Source: SAR324 cluster bacterium
GTDB taxonomy: Bacteria; SAR324; NAC60-12
Length of the DNA: 64,000 bases
Direction of reading: 5' to 3'
Assembly: GCA_015231825.1 (NCBI GenBank)
Contig: JADGAV010000026.1
Coordinates: forward strand, 3,241-67,240
The notes below the pieces were generated by a model. The model was not told the DNA's origin and ran no database searches. It saw only the letters and a program-made list of their open reading frames with translations. The position numbers were made by a program, and so were the translations under genes. Numbering within the stretch: position 1 is the stretch's first letter; the number at the start of each line of letters is the position of its first letter. Of the stretch, positions 52,908 through 63,045 are shown one piece after another.

Positions 52908-54983
52908 ATGAAAGAATATCAACCAGCCGATATCAGAAATTTTGCGATTGTAGGTCATGGCTCCTCCGGCAAAACATTATTGAGCGAAGCCATGCTTGCC
53001 TGCAGCGGGGTGATCAGCCGACTCGGCAGCATCGCTGATGGAAACACAGTTTCTGATTACCACGAAGACGAACAAGCCCGCCAGATTTCAATCCATTCTT
53101 CGCTTCTTCATACCGAATGGAATGGGAAAAAATTCAACATTATTGACACCCCGGGATACACCGACTTCATCAGCGAAAGTTTGGGGGCGCTCCGGGTAGG
53201 AGATTTTGCTTTGGTGGTTCTTGATGCAAACCAGGGAGTCGAAATCGGAACAGAACAGGTTTGGGACTATGCCACCGAATACAATATTCCCAAAATATTT
53301 GTCGTTAACGGACTTGACAAGGAATACGCTGATTTTGACAACGTCCTGGAGCAGGCAAGAACGCGTTTTGGCAAGAATGTTTTTCCCATGAAAATTCCCA
53401 TCAATTCAGGCCCCGGTTTCAACAAGATTTTGGATGTGCTGTCCAGCGTGATATACACCTACAAGACCGATGGCAGTGGACAATATGAAAAGGAAAAAGC
53501 TGAAGGAGAATGGAAAGAACGAGTGGACAGGCTCCATGAAGAACTGATCGAGTACGTTGCAGAGTCCGATGACTCACTTTTGGAAAAATTCTTCGAGGAA
53601 GGATTGTCAGAGGAAGAAATGCGTGCAGGAATTCATGCCGCGGTTCAAAATCAATCCTTTATCCCTCTCTTTTGCTCATCAGCACAAACCTTGATCGGAG
53701 TCGCCGGTTTGATGGACTTCATTGCCGAATTTGGTTCATCACCAGTTGACCGCGCCAAGGTATCCGCTCTGGATGCCTCCGGATCTCAGGTGGATGTGGA
53801 ACTGAGCGGAAAGGAGCCCGTTTTATATATTTTCAAAACCCTCAGTGAGGCTCATTTGGGAGAGCTCTCTTTCTTTCGGGTATATTCAGGAACCGTCACT
53901 CCGGGCATGGATACCTACAACAGTGCACGGAAGTCAAGCGAACGCATTGGGCAAATTTACCTCCTCAATGGAAAAGAACGGGAAGGAGCCAAAGTCTTGA
54001 ACAGTGGCGATATTGGCGCAGCAGTCAAATTGAAAGACACCCATACAAACGATACGCTCTGCAGCTCCAAAAACCCGGTCGCGTTGCCTCCGGTGATATA
54101 TCCTAAACCGAACATTCATGCCTCTTTGAAGGCTAAATCAAAAGGAGAAGAAGAAAAAATTGCAATCGGTCTGGCCACCCTCCATGAAGAAGATCCGACA
54201 TTCATTTACGAGGTTGATGCAGAATTGCATCAAACCGTTATTTCAGGTCAGGGAGAGCTGCATTTGCAGGTGATTTCGGATCGACTTAAAAACCGCTTTA
54301 AGGTGGAAATTGAACTTGGCAAGCCAAAAATCCCATTCCGTGAAACCATCAAAGGAAACGGAGAATCCAAATATCGCCATAAAAAACAGTCTGGAGGTGC
54401 CGGACAATTTGCCGAAGTCTGGATGCGCATCGAACCAAAAAATCGCGGGGAAGGAGTCGAATTCACCCAGTCCCTGGTCGGGCAGAATGTCGACCGCGTT
54501 TTTGTTCCGTCGGTGGAAAAAGGAGTCAATGCCGCAGTTGAAGAAGGAATCATCGCAGGTTATCGAGTCGTCGACTTGAAGGTGGATTTTTATGACGGCA
54601 AACAACACCCGGTTGATTCAAAAGACGTTGCTTTCCAAATTGCAGGAAAACATGCTCTCAGACAGGCGTTCAAAGAGGCCAAGCCCTGCTTGCTCGAACC
54701 TATTTTTCACATTGAAGTCATTGTTCCCGAAGAATGTATGGGGGACGTGATGGGCGACATTTCCAGTCGTCGGGGAAAAATCCTCGGAATGGATTCCAAA
54801 GGAAGGTTTCAGGTAGTTAAAGCAGAAGTACCTCAAGCTGAACTTCACTACTATGCAACCACCCTTCGTTCGATCACCGGAGGACGCGGGATCCACACAG
54901 AAGGGTTTGATCATTATGCGGAAATGCCGCATGAAACTGAACAGAAGGTGATCGCAGAGAGTCAGGTTCCTGAAGAAGAATAA
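52908..54983 (+). CDS. Elongation factor G paralogue (EF-G-like, FusA2 type)
   Basis: 691 aa with the full EF-G domain order. The P-loop is GHGSSGKT (16-23, canonical AHIDAGKT), G3 is DTPGYTDF (~79), and the expected NKxD of G4 is NGLD (134-137), with Gly in place of Lys. Domain IV carries KYRHKKQSGGAGQFAEVW and domain V GDISSRRGKILGM. Paralogues of this type often lack full translocase activity and may act in ribosome recycling or rescue. The gene stands alone, convergent with the aldolase gene. Confidence 0.88.
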   Translation: MKEYQPADIRNFAIVGHGSSGKTLLSEAMLACSGVISRLGSIADGNTVSDYHEDEQARQISIHSSLLHTEWNGKKFNIIDTPGYTDFISESLGALRVGDFALVVLDANQGVEIGTEQVWDYATEYNIPKIFVVNGLDKEYADFDNVLEQARTRFGKNVFPMKIPINSGPGFNKILDVLSSVIYTYKTDGSGQYEKEKAEGEWKERVDRLHEELIEYVAESDDSLLEKFFEEGLSEEEMRAGIHAAVQNQSFIPLFCSSAQTLIGVAGLMDFIAEFGSSPVDRAKVSALDASGSQVDVELSGKEPVLYIFKTLSEAHLGELSFFRVYSGTVTPGMDTYNSARKSSERIGQIYLLNGKEREGAKVLNSGDIGAAVKLKDTHTNDTLCSSKNPVALPPVIYPKPNIHASLKAKSKGEEEKIAIGLATLHEEDPTFIYEVDAELHQTVISGQGELHLQVISDRLKNRFKVEIELGKPKIPFRETIKGNGESKYRHKKQSGGAGQFAEVWMRIEPKNRGEGVEFTQSLVGQNVDRVFVPSVEKGVNAAVEEGIIAGYRVVDLKVDFYDGKQHPVDSKDVAFQIAGKHALRQAFKEAKPCLLEPIFHIEVIVPEECMGDVMGDISSRRGKILGMDSKGRFQVVKAEVPQAELHYYATTLRSITGGRGIHTEGFDHYAEMPHETEQKVIAESQVPEEE

Positions 54984-55119
54984 GCCTGAGGAGAACTTTT
55001 TTCGGATTTTTGGCAGGGACCGCTGGACTGCATTCATGAGAAGTTCTGAGCAGTACTTCCCTACTGGTGTTCACGTTAGAATGCAAACCTGCAGTCCTGC
55101 CAATACGATTGAAGCACAA

Positions 55120-56013
55120 TCAGGTGATGGAGGCTTGAAAAATCGCTTCGATGGACGTGTCCAGTGTCTTGTTGAATTCTTCATCTGACTGCTGGGCAGA
55201 AAGCCCTTCCGCCAAGGCACGGGAGAAGCTTGCCACCATTCCATTGTTTTTTGCCAGTTTGGCGTTGGCTACTTCACGACTGTAACCGCCGGAGAGTGCG
55301 ACTACCTTCAACACTTTCGGATGATCGATACAATCTTTGTAAAAATTATCTTCTTCAGGTAGCGTGAGTTTGAGCATCACAAGCTGCCCTTCCGCCAGCT
55401 TGTTCAAATTTTCCAGAATTCCTGCTTTGAGCAAGACCTCAGCCCCTTTTTTGTCTGGGCAATGAATATCAACTTCAGGCTCGAGAATCGGGACAAGTCC
55501 CGCTGCGACAATCTGCAATCCAATTTCAAACTGCTGCTTGACGATTTCTGAAATACCCGATGGATTTGACTGTTTTACAACAGATCGCATTTTCGTGCCG
55601 AATATTCCTTTTGATTTTGCCTTTTTCAGCAGGGCATCAAGCCCCGGGATCGGTTTCATCATTTGCACGCCGTTTTTTTCTTCTGCCAGACCTTGATCGA
55701 CTTTCAGCACCGGCACGACATTTTTAACTTCCCAAAGGTAGTCCGCAGAACTTTTTCCCTCAATATCCCGGTCCATCGTATTCTCGAACAAAATTGCAGC
55801 CATGATTCTTTTGCCGGTAAAACTGGGACTGGTAACGATTCGGGTACGCATCTGATGGACGACCGTGTACATTCCTTCCTCGTCTGACCAGGCGTCTTCA
55901 GTGACTCCATAGAGGCCCAGTGCTTTGGGAGTGCTGCCCCCGCTTTGATCAAGGGCGGCGATAAAACCTGGTTCTGATTTGATTTTCTCTAGTTGTTGTT
56001 CAAAATTGCTCAT
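55120..56013 (-). CDS. fda: Fructose-bisphosphate aldolase, class I
   Basis: 297 aa. The class I signature includes GFIAALDQSGGSTPKALGLYGV at the start, RIMAAILFENTMDRDI, and the Schiff-base Lys K215 in LVMLKLTLPEEDNFY. Length fits bacterial FBA class I (about 295 aa). It cleaves fructose 1,6-bisphosphate in glycolysis and gluconeogenesis. It is monocistronic by layout, with a ~215-nt gap from the upstream acyltransferase gene. Confidence 0.93.
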   Translation of the reverse strand: MSNFEQQLEKIKSEPGFIAALDQSGGSTPKALGLYGVTEDAWSDEEGMYTVVHQMRTRIVTSPSFTGKRIMAAILFENTMDRDIEGKSSADYLWEVKNVVPVLKVDQGLAEEKNGVQMMKPIPGLDALLKKAKSKGIFGTKMRSVVKQSNPSGISEIVKQQFEIGLQIVAAGLVPILEPEVDIHCPDKKGAEVLLKAGILENLNKLAEGQLVMLKLTLPEEDNFYKDCIDHPKVLKVVALSGGYSREVANAKLAKNNGMVASFSRALAEGLSAQQSDEEFNKTLDTSIEAIFQASIT

Positions 56014-56230
56014 GGTTTCCTTATCAGTTAAGTATTTTAAAGTTAGCGTCTTATCAGAAAAACGTCAGGACCGAAAACTATTCATCGCACGAAAACAGTA
56101 CGCATCTACGGAATTGGTGACGAGCTTCCCCTTCCCCGGTTAAAACAATATTCGCGCCTCTTTTTCATAGAGATTGATCAAAGAAAAAGACCTTTCATTT
56201 TAATTTTCAATGGAATAAGTCACAAGATTT

Positions 56231-56962
56231 TTATCGCCCCAGCATCAAACGGATTTTCCCAGGAAAACGGCCGGCTCCAGCTTTTTTAAGGCGTTCGATT
56301 TCATCAGTAATTCTTTCTTGATTGTCCGTCATCGCCTGTTCCAGATTTTCACAATAACCCTGCATTTCATCCCCTGAGAGTTTTGCAGGAACATAGAATG
56401 GTGCACCAAAGGAACTGACGGCAATAGTGAAAGGTTTTGGAATTTTATGATGATCCCAGCTGTTTCGGAGTACTATCTGATCCAACGCTTCGTATCCCCA
56501 GGGAACAATGGGAACTCCAGTCATGCGGGCAATCATGATCACTCCAGACTGAACTTTGTATTTTGGCCCCTGTGGCCCATCCGGAGTGATGGCTGCAGGA
56601 AGCGGACCCTTGAGGTATTTCACCATTTCCCTGAGCGCCTTGGATCCTCCGGTGGAAGACGACCCCCGAATCGGAATAAATGCAAAATGTTCCATGACCC
56701 GGGCAATCAGCTCTCCATCTCGACTTGAGCTGATCATTGAACCGTACTTCCGGTTTTTTAAGAGGAAGCAGCTATAGTAGATATTGTTGTGCCAGGTGGA
56801 GAGAATATAGTTTTGCGGGAGACTGTCAATCAGCTCCGGATTGAGACAAATCGATCTTGAGGTCCATCCCGTCAATCGAATCATTCCAACAAAGGTCTTC
56901 ACCAGAAGCAAATCTTTACAGGAATGAAGCCACTGCGATTTTGAGACAAATTCAGATGTCAT
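56231..56962 (-). CDS. DUF374 / lysophospholipid acyltransferase-like protein
   Basis: 243 aa. The LPLAT-like DUF374 motifs are present: ILSTWHNNIYYSCF, the PIRGSSSTGGSKALREM motif, and AITPDGPQGPKYKVQSG, followed by a positively charged helix. The membrane face is hydrophobic at the N-terminus (~17-35). These enzymes acylate lipid or lipid A precursors at the inner membrane. It lies upstream of the aldolase gene and downstream of the HepT-AAG fusion. Confidence 0.85.
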   Translation of the reverse strand: MTSEFVSKSQWLHSCKDLLLVKTFVGMIRLTGWTSRSICLNPELIDSLPQNYILSTWHNNIYYSCFLLKNRKYGSMISSSRDGELIARVMEHFAFIPIRGSSSTGGSKALREMVKYLKGPLPAAITPDGPQGPKYKVQSGVIMIARMTGVPIVPWGYEALDQIVLRNSWDHHKIPKPFTIAVSSFGAPFYVPAKLSGDEMQGYCENLEQAMTDNQERITDEIERLKKAGAGRFPGKIRLMLGR

Positions 56963-57003
56963 ACCTCATTTTTTTGAAAAAACGGCTCTTCCGGGGAGGA
57001 TTA

Positions 57004-57843
57004 TCAAAGCGTGATTTTTAAGCCTTTTTCATATTTACTGTTGTGGGGAGTGTACACTTCAGGTTCGGGAACTTCAATCTCAGCTTCCGTAATGTAGAGC
57101 GGATTGTTCTGGTCCAGAATATCCAGACCCTGATATCGATCCCGATCAAAGGATGTAATCCCCAAGGCTCGGACAAACATATGGGGTTTGTCAGCCACCC
57201 CCTGTACCGCGTTGATCCGCACACAGGACCGCGTATTCTCATTCAAGGCAGAGATCAGGAGGACCACATTCCCAATGGACTCGAAGATAAACATCCTGCC
57301 GGGTTCCATCAGCAGGGCATCCCCCTGCTTATCTTCCGTTGTCTCCGTGTCTTTATCCTCAGTGTCAAACCACTGAACGTTGGTGATGACGCCCTGCTTG
57401 ACAGGAAAAACGGCCTTTGGAAAATGAAGGGTGCACCCCAGCAGATTTTTTGCAACTTCCCGTACATCATCTCCCCGAAACATCTTCGGCCCGAAGGTTC
57501 TTTTGCGTGGCGGATTTATCAATTGATCCAGCGATTTCGCATATTCCGGAATCTGAGATTGCACCAGATCCCACAATGCATCACCATTTGTTTCAACATC
57601 ATTCTGAATCGCTGATTTTGGCAGTTCAGATATTGCTTTCCAGGGAATCTGATCATGCTTCTTTTTGGTCTGTGCAGAGATGCGTTTGACGGCCTCACTG
57701 ATTGTGAAAATCCGATGCAGAACCGCATCTTGTTTTTCAGTTGATTTGAGAAAGGCTTCCTGGGAAACTTCACTGGTATAAGACCGTATCAACTCAATAC
57801 TGCCCAGAACCTGATCTACATAAGACTTTGTAGTGTTGCTCAT
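57004..57843 (-). CDS. Fusion of HepT-like (DUF86) and DNA-3-methyladenine-glycosylase-like (AAG/Mpg) domains
   Basis: 279 aa from the ATG at 57843; the upstream frame would add 38 unrelated residues. Residues ~1-105 resemble HepT/DUF86 (HEPN-fold) proteins: YVDQVLGSIELIRSYTSEV, AVLHRIFTISEAVKRIS, QIPWKAISELPKSAIQND, ALWDLVQSQIPEY. The RNase-type R-x4-H-x-Y motif is lost. Residues ~120-265 resemble AAG: FRGDDVREVAKNLLGCTLHF, MEPGRMFIFESIGNVVLLI, ADKPHMFVRALGI, NPLYITEAEI. The catalytic Glu and Tyr of AAG (in ETEAY) align with Q157 and F159. A repair-regulatory or DNA-binding role is possible; base excision is doubtful. Confidence 0.6.
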   Translation of the reverse strand: MSNTTKSYVDQVLGSIELIRSYTSEVSQEAFLKSTEKQDAVLHRIFTISEAVKRISAQTKKKHDQIPWKAISELPKSAIQNDVETNGDALWDLVQSQIPEYAKSLDQLINPPRKRTFGPKMFRGDDVREVAKNLLGCTLHFPKAVFPVKQGVITNVQWFDTEDKDTETTEDKQGDALLMEPGRMFIFESIGNVVLLISALNENTRSCVRINAVQGVADKPHMFVRALGITSFDRDRYQGLDILDQNNPLYITEAEIEVPEPEVYTPHNSKYEKGLKITL

Positions 57844-58018
57844 ATTGTTTCTCTTTCGCGATTGGTGCTGGCTGCTGCCCGATTGTGATTCGGTTTCCGG
57901 GAAATGCTCTCTGCTTAAAAAAACCAAAAAAATTCCAATGAAATTTGAAAAATTCAAACTTTAATGATCTATTGGGCAACAGCGACTCATTGATGCTTGA
58001 ACAAAAGCCCTCACAGGA

Positions 58019-60706
58019 TTACTGTGCAGCCTCCTTACTTTCTCGAAGAAAATTACGCAGTACCGTGTGGAGGATTCCGCCATTTTTATAATATTCAATC
58101 TCCACCGGGGTGTCCAAACGGCAAATCACCGGAATTTCCTGATTGTCGGCTTTAACCACCAATTCCTGTAAAGGATGAACATCATCCGTCAGTCCAAGCA
58201 CCGAGAATTTTTCTTTACCGGTTAACCCGTAATCATCGGCACTTTTTCCAGGTTTGAACTGCAGAGGGAGTACTCCCATACCAATTAAATTGGATCGATG
58301 AATCCTTTCAAAGCTGCTCACCAGGACTGCTTTGACACCAAGCAGAAAGGTCCCTTTTGCCGCCCAGTCTCGAGAAGAACCTGTGCCGTATTCAGATCCT
58401 CCAATCACAAACAGCGGCGTGCCTTCCTCCTTGTACTTCATCGCAGCGTCAAAGACCGACATTTGTTCTCCACTGGGCAAATGAACCGTATATCCTCCTT
58501 CAACATCTGAAAGCATCTGGTTTCGAATCCTGACATTCGCAAATGTGCCGCGTGTCATTACCCGGTCATTCCCGCGGCGGGCCCCATAGGAATTAAAATC
58601 CTTGCGTTCCACTCCTTTTTCAATCAAATAGCGGCCCGCAGGATGTTCGGGTGCAAAGGAACCTGCAGGAGAGATATGATCAGTGGTGACCGAATCTCCC
58701 AGTTTGATTAAATTGGTCGTGTTTACAATATCGCCCAGTGAAGGAAGATCCATCGACATCTTGCTAAAGAAGGGAGGATTTTGAATATAAGTGGACTCTT
58801 CGTCCCAATCATATACTTCTCCGGTTTTTGTTTGGATCTGGTTCCACATTTCTGAACTGTTCTGCACGTTGTCATAGCACTTCACATACATTTCCGGTTC
58901 AATCATTTTGGCTGCCTCTTCAATTTCTTCTCCTGACGGCCAAATATCAGCCAGCTTGACTTCCCGCCCGTTTTGATCAACCCCCAGCGCATCTTTTTCC
59001 AAATCAATATCCACCGTCCCTGCAATTGCATAGGCCACCACCAGAGGAGGACTCGCCAGATAATTCGCCTTGATATGAGGACTAATCCGTCCTTCAAAAT
59101 TTCGATTTCCTGAAAGCACAGAGGTCACCACCAGTTCTTTTTCATTGATCGCGTCAACAACAGGAACTTCCAACGGACCTGAATTTCCAATACAGGTCGT
59201 ACATCCATAGCCGACATTATAAAAACCCAGCTTTTCGAGGGATTGCATCAAACCGGATTTTTCCAGATAACTCGTCGCCACCCTGGACCCGGGTGCAATC
59301 GAAGTCTTGACCCACGGTTTGGAGCTCAGTCCTTTTTCTGATGCTTTTTTTGCCAGCAGGCCTGCAGCCAGCAGAACAGAAGGATTGCTGGTATTGGTGC
59401 AGGAAGTGATCGAAGCAATCACAACCGAACCTTGCTTCAATTCCCCGCCTTTGTCCCACTGAATCGGACTTTTTGCCTGGGTTGTTTCTTCACTCATCGC
59501 AAAGCCGCGCTCTCTCAGCGGAGCACGCATCGCTTTATGCCAGGTGGCTTTCATCGCAGAAAGATCAATGCGGTCCTGCGGACGTTTGGGACCCGCCAAT
59601 GCCGGTTCCACCGTCGAAAGATCCAGCTCCAGCGTGTCGGAGAAAATAGGATCCGGTGTTTGATCGGTGCGGAACAATCCCTGCTCCTTGCTGTAACGCT
59701 CGACGCGCTGCACTACCTCTTCAGAACGACCGGTGCTTTTCAAATATTTTAAAGTGGCTTGGTCAACAGGGAAAAATCCCATCGTTGCACCATATTCAGG
59801 AGCCATGTTGGCAAGAGTCGCCCGATCGGCAAGACTGAGGCTGGACAATCCGGCCCCATAAAACTCAACAAATTTTTCAACCACCCCTTTTTCACGAAGC
59901 ATCTGTACGACGCGCAGTACCAGATCCGTTGCTGTTCTTCCAGGTTTCAGCGAACCACGCAGTTTAAAACCGACCACTTGCGGAATGAGCATGTAAATGG
60001 GTTGGCCGAGCATTACCGATTCCGCTTCGATGCCTCCCACTCCCCATCCCATCACTCCGGTTCCATTGACCATCGTGGTGTGAGAGTCCGTGCCCACCAC
60101 TGTGTCAGGAAAGCAAACCCCGTCACGATGCTGCACCACATTGGCAAGATATTCCAGATTGACCTGGTGGATAATCCCCACTCCGGGAGGGACCACTCTA
60201 AAATTCTTAAACGCACTTTGCCCCCATTTGAGAAATTCATACCGCTCCTTGTTGCGCTTGAATTCGATTTCCATGTTCTTTTTCATTGCGTCCCTGCTGC
60301 CGAACTCGTCAATTTGAATCGAATGGTCAATCACCAGATCGACAGGAACTCGCGGATTGATCACGGAAGGATCTCCTCCCATTTCAACCATTGCAGAGCG
60401 AAGTGCTGCTAAATCGACAACCGCTGGAACTCCGGTAAAATCCTGGAGGAGCACCCGAGTCGGCTTGAAAGGGATTTCTTCTTCCTGTTTGGATCCATTC
60501 CAGTTGGCTAGTGCATTAATATCCTTCTCGTTCACCTGAAAATTGTCCAGATTTCGCAGGGCCTGTTCCAAAAGTATTTTTATCGAAAATGGGAGTTTGC
60601 TGACGGGGCCGACCCCATCTTTTTCGAGTTGATCCAAACGGTATAAATCAGCAGAACCGCTTCCTGTATCAAATGAGCGTCGGGTTCCAAATTTGTTGTC
60701 TGACAT
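58019..60706 (-). CDS. acnA: Aconitate hydratase A
   Basis: 895 aa from the ATG at 60706 with AGGAGG about 6 nt upstream; a TTG at 60769 would add 21 unusual residues. The three 4Fe-4S Cys are in [12 protein letters not shown] and [39 protein letters not shown] and the swivel-domain [16 protein letters not shown] are clear. It interconverts citrate and isocitrate in the TCA cycle. Length matches AcnA/IRP-type enzymes (about 890 aa). Confidence 0.97.
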   Translation of the reverse strand: MSDNKFGTRRSFDTGSGSADLYRLDQLEKDGVGPVSKLPFSIKILLEQALRNLDNFQVNEKDINALANWNGSKQEEEIPFKPTRVLLQDFTGVPAVVDLAALRSAMVEMGGDPSVINPRVPVDLVIDHSIQIDEFGSRDAMKKNMEIEFKRNKERYEFLKWGQSAFKNFRVVPPGVGIIHQVNLEYLANVVQHRDGVCFPDTVVGTDSHTTMVNGTGVMGWGVGGIEAESVMLGQPIYMLIPQVVGFKLRGSLKPGRTATDLVLRVVQMLREKGVVEKFVEFYGAGLSSLSLADRATLANMAPEYGATMGFFPVDQATLKYLKSTGRSEEVVQRVERYSKEQGLFRTDQTPDPIFSDTLELDLSTVEPALAGPKRPQDRIDLSAMKATWHKAMRAPLRERGFAMSEETTQAKSPIQWDKGGELKQGSVVIASITSCTNTSNPSVLLAAGLLAKKASEKGLSSKPWVKTSIAPGSRVATSYLEKSGLMQSLEKLGFYNVGYGCTTCIGNSGPLEVPVVDAINEKELVVTSVLSGNRNFEGRISPHIKANYLASPPLVVAYAIAGTVDIDLEKDALGVDQNGREVKLADIWPSGEEIEEAAKMIEPEMYVKCYDNVQNSSEMWNQIQTKTGEVYDWDEESTYIQNPPFFSKMSMDLPSLGDIVNTTNLIKLGDSVTTDHISPAGSFAPEHPAGRYLIEKGVERKDFNSYGARRGNDRVMTRGTFANVRIRNQMLSDVEGGYTVHLPSGEQMSVFDAAMKYKEEGTPLFVIGGSEYGTGSSRDWAAKGTFLLGVKAVLVSSFERIHRSNLIGMGVLPLQFKPGKSADDYGLTGKEKFSVLGLTDDVHPLQELVVKADNQEIPVICRLDTPVEIEYYKNGGILHTVLRNFLRESKEAAQ

Positions 60707-60814
60707 GGTTGACCTCCTCAAGAGAGTGGATGTAAATTTAGTAGGAGTCTGATAGAAGGTAAACTCCAAAGTATAGTCAAAATGGCATAAAAATAAAGTT
60801 TATTACGTCCTTAA

Positions 60815-61348
60815 CTAATTTTTCTGAAGGGCTTGACGAATCCAGGGTTCGGGCTCATCTTTCAGAAAATCTGCCAGTCGTTTATCGGCAGAAGGGCGTT
60901 TCAGCTGCTGCAGGACGAGTGCCGCTGTGAGGCGCAAATCTGCGTTGGCATGCTTCAAAAAACGAAGAGCGGCAGTCTCTACCCTTTCTGCATTCGATTC
61001 AGAAAACCCTTTTGCATAGGAGTCTAAAGCTCGTTTCAAAAGAGAAGGATTTTTCTTTTTTCGCAGATAATTTTCCAGAAAACCAGCAACCCGTTCGTTC
61101 TGATAAAGACGCAAAGCCGTCAATGCCCGAAAATAAATGTAGTTGTGGAGTCCCGGTGTATTGAGTGTCGAGATCAATTCTAAATCCACATCGCCTTCCA
61201 ACTGGTAAAACCGTTCAGGCTCCAAGGCCCATTCCCGTCCCTCTAATAAAGGCTGAATTCGGCTTTTTTCATGAGGAAGCGTGCACGAGGCCAGCATTGC
61301 GATACCAATCACAAGTAAAATTCCCCCTGTTGTCCTGAATACTTTCAT
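60815..61348 (-). CDS. Lipoprotein with HEAT-like repeats
   Basis: 177 aa from the ATG at 61348. The lipobox is MLASC, so it is likely anchored by Cys to a membrane. The mature part has repeats of HEAT type (ALTALRLYQNERVAGFLENYL, AALRFLKHANADLRLTAALVLQQL, KRLADFLKDEPEPWIRQAL). Its role is unknown; scaffold binding in the periplasm or at the outer membrane is likely. It lies upstream of acnA by ~110 nt, in the same direction. Confidence 0.7.
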   Translation of the reverse strand: MKVFRTTGGILLVIGIAMLASCTLPHEKSRIQPLLEGREWALEPERFYQLEGDVDLELISTLNTPGLHNYIYFRALTALRLYQNERVAGFLENYLRKKKNPSLLKRALDSYAKGFSESNAERVETAALRFLKHANADLRLTAALVLQQLKRPSADKRLADFLKDEPEPWIRQALQKN

Positions 61349-61475
61349 ATCTTCCAAATGATTTGATTGTTAAAATAATTCCCCAATTGATATTTGAATA
61401 CCATGGCTTTATCTTGTCTGAATTCGAAATTTTTAAAAAGTGATTTGTGAGAATAAGTTTCAAGCCATTAAAGAA

Positions 61476-62732
61476 TCAATCCGGTTTTGATCGATTGTTT
61501 GAAAATAAAGGCATCTTGTCGACAAAACGCTCCAGTATGGTAAGGACCTTATCGACACTTGGCATGTCTCTGAAAATAAAACCAAAATCAGAAAAATATT
61601 TCGAATTTTTCAGGATTTCAGCCACCTGGGAATCTTTTTCCAGACTTTTCGCCATTCCAACAATGAGCGGAATCTTTCCGTGTTTCTCCAAATATCGAAG
61701 CCGTGCCGTCAAATGGCTGAGATGCCAGGCATGAAACAATTCCATTGAGACTTCAGTCCCGGAAATGTGTTTAAAAACATAATCTGGAAAGCAATAAAGT
61801 TCTCCCTCCAAAGGAACAAATTGTTGAGCAGGTTCTACATTCCAATCCCTCGTTTTTTTCTGGAATGTTTGTTGGAACAATTCAATTTCCTGAGGGACAT
61901 AAGCCAGGTAATGCTGATAGTGTGAACGAATACCACAGGAATCATCCAGCAGCAACTGGTGTTTTTTCTGTTTTGTCAACTGGATTTGGGCCCTCAATTG
62001 CCATCGGGGTTGGTGAAGCACGGCAGGGAAAAAATTTGCCAGGTTCAAACCGTATTTCTGAGTTTGAAAGAACAGATTCAAGGGCCCATCAATGGTAATC
62101 AAATAGGTCCCTTCTGACTCCGAAGTGATTTGCGCCAGCAATTGATGAAAGCGCAGGTATTTACACAATTGCCTCAGCAATTTAGGCTGTACCTCTGAAA
62201 GCTGAATGATCAAATGGTTGCTTCGCAGGAGTAAACCCTGTACTTGCGCACAATTATAACGATGCAGTAAATTTTGAGGAGAATAGGTTTTGAATCGGAG
62301 AACCTGCTGATAGGGGGGCAAATCCGCATAGAGTTTTTGGGCCAGTTCTTCGTGTGATTCCTGAAATTCTTCCCGAATCTGATCATGATATGCCTGCAGA
62401 TCCACAAAGACCTGTTGAGCCAACAAGGCACTGGTCCGCGTGAACAAGTTTTGTCGGAACTGCACCAGCTCCGCATCCGTGGAGGTATCAAATTCGGTTT
62501 GATCCAGCAGCAGTTTTTCAAAACCTCTCGTGATGACAGCCTCACAGGGAATGCCGTCGATCACCTCTTTGCTGGCAACCAGCAATGTTTCCCGTGTTTT
62601 CCCCACACTTTTTTTAAATACCTCCAGCAGCTGCTCAGCAGCATTGATCAACTCCCTGTCATTGGGATCAATCAACAGAGGACGGATCTCGTCTTTAAAA
62701 ATTGTATTACGGAGTAAATCTTTCGTCAGCAT
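61476..62732 (-). CDS. DUF790 family protein (Bax1-like, predicted nuclease)
   Basis: 418 aa. It follows the DUF790 pattern: MLTKDLLRNTIFKDEIRPLLIDPND, LHRYNCAQVQGLLLRSNHLIIQLSEV, LCKYLRFHQLLAQI, the highly conserved YLITIDGPLNLFFQTQKYGLNLANFFPA, then a nuclease-like end (LYCFPDYVFKHISGTEVSMELFHAW). In archaea the family member Bax1 is a nuclease partner of the XPB helicase. No XPB gene is in the window. The PD-(D/E)xK-like residues are suggested by FPDYVF...SMELF but not proven. It has its own promoter, by layout, divergent from the SDR gene. Confidence 0.8.
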   Translation of the reverse strand: MLTKDLLRNTIFKDEIRPLLIDPNDRELINAAEQLLEVFKKSVGKTRETLLVASKEVIDGIPCEAVITRGFEKLLLDQTEFDTSTDAELVQFRQNLFTRTSALLAQQVFVDLQAYHDQIREEFQESHEELAQKLYADLPPYQQVLRFKTYSPQNLLHRYNCAQVQGLLLRSNHLIIQLSEVQPKLLRQLCKYLRFHQLLAQITSESEGTYLITIDGPLNLFFQTQKYGLNLANFFPAVLHQPRWQLRAQIQLTKQKKHQLLLDDSCGIRSHYQHYLAYVPQEIELFQQTFQKKTRDWNVEPAQQFVPLEGELYCFPDYVFKHISGTEVSMELFHAWHLSHLTARLRYLEKHGKIPLIVGMAKSLEKDSQVAEILKNSKYFSDFGFIFRDMPSVDKVLTILERFVDKMPLFSNNRSKPD

Positions 62733-63045
62733 TGCTTTGAACAGGATAGCATTGCGAATTGGTTTTGAAACCCTTTCTGTGTTGATGATAACACTGTAAA
62801 AATGACATTCAGCCGCACAGGCAGAATCAAAAAGGGCTTTTTTTTCAAAACATTAATCGTTATATTTAAGCTGGGTATCCTGTACATTATTTTTAAAAAT
62901 TGCAAGGGATTGCCTTGCTGCACAAACGAAATTGAGCTTCGAAAAATGCAGTCCAAAAGATTTCAGCAGTAGACATTATTTGATAAAAGGGTTTAAAATC
63001 GATTCGTTGATAAAAAATCCCGGCACATAAGAACAAGGAGGAACG
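62733..63045. other. Intergenic region between divergent DUF790 and SDR genes
   Basis: About 310 nt with both divergent promoters. The minus-strand frame at 62726-62956 has no family match and no ribosome site. A ribosome site AAGGAGG occurs just before the SDR ATG. I see no operator or RNA gene. Confidence 0.4.
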
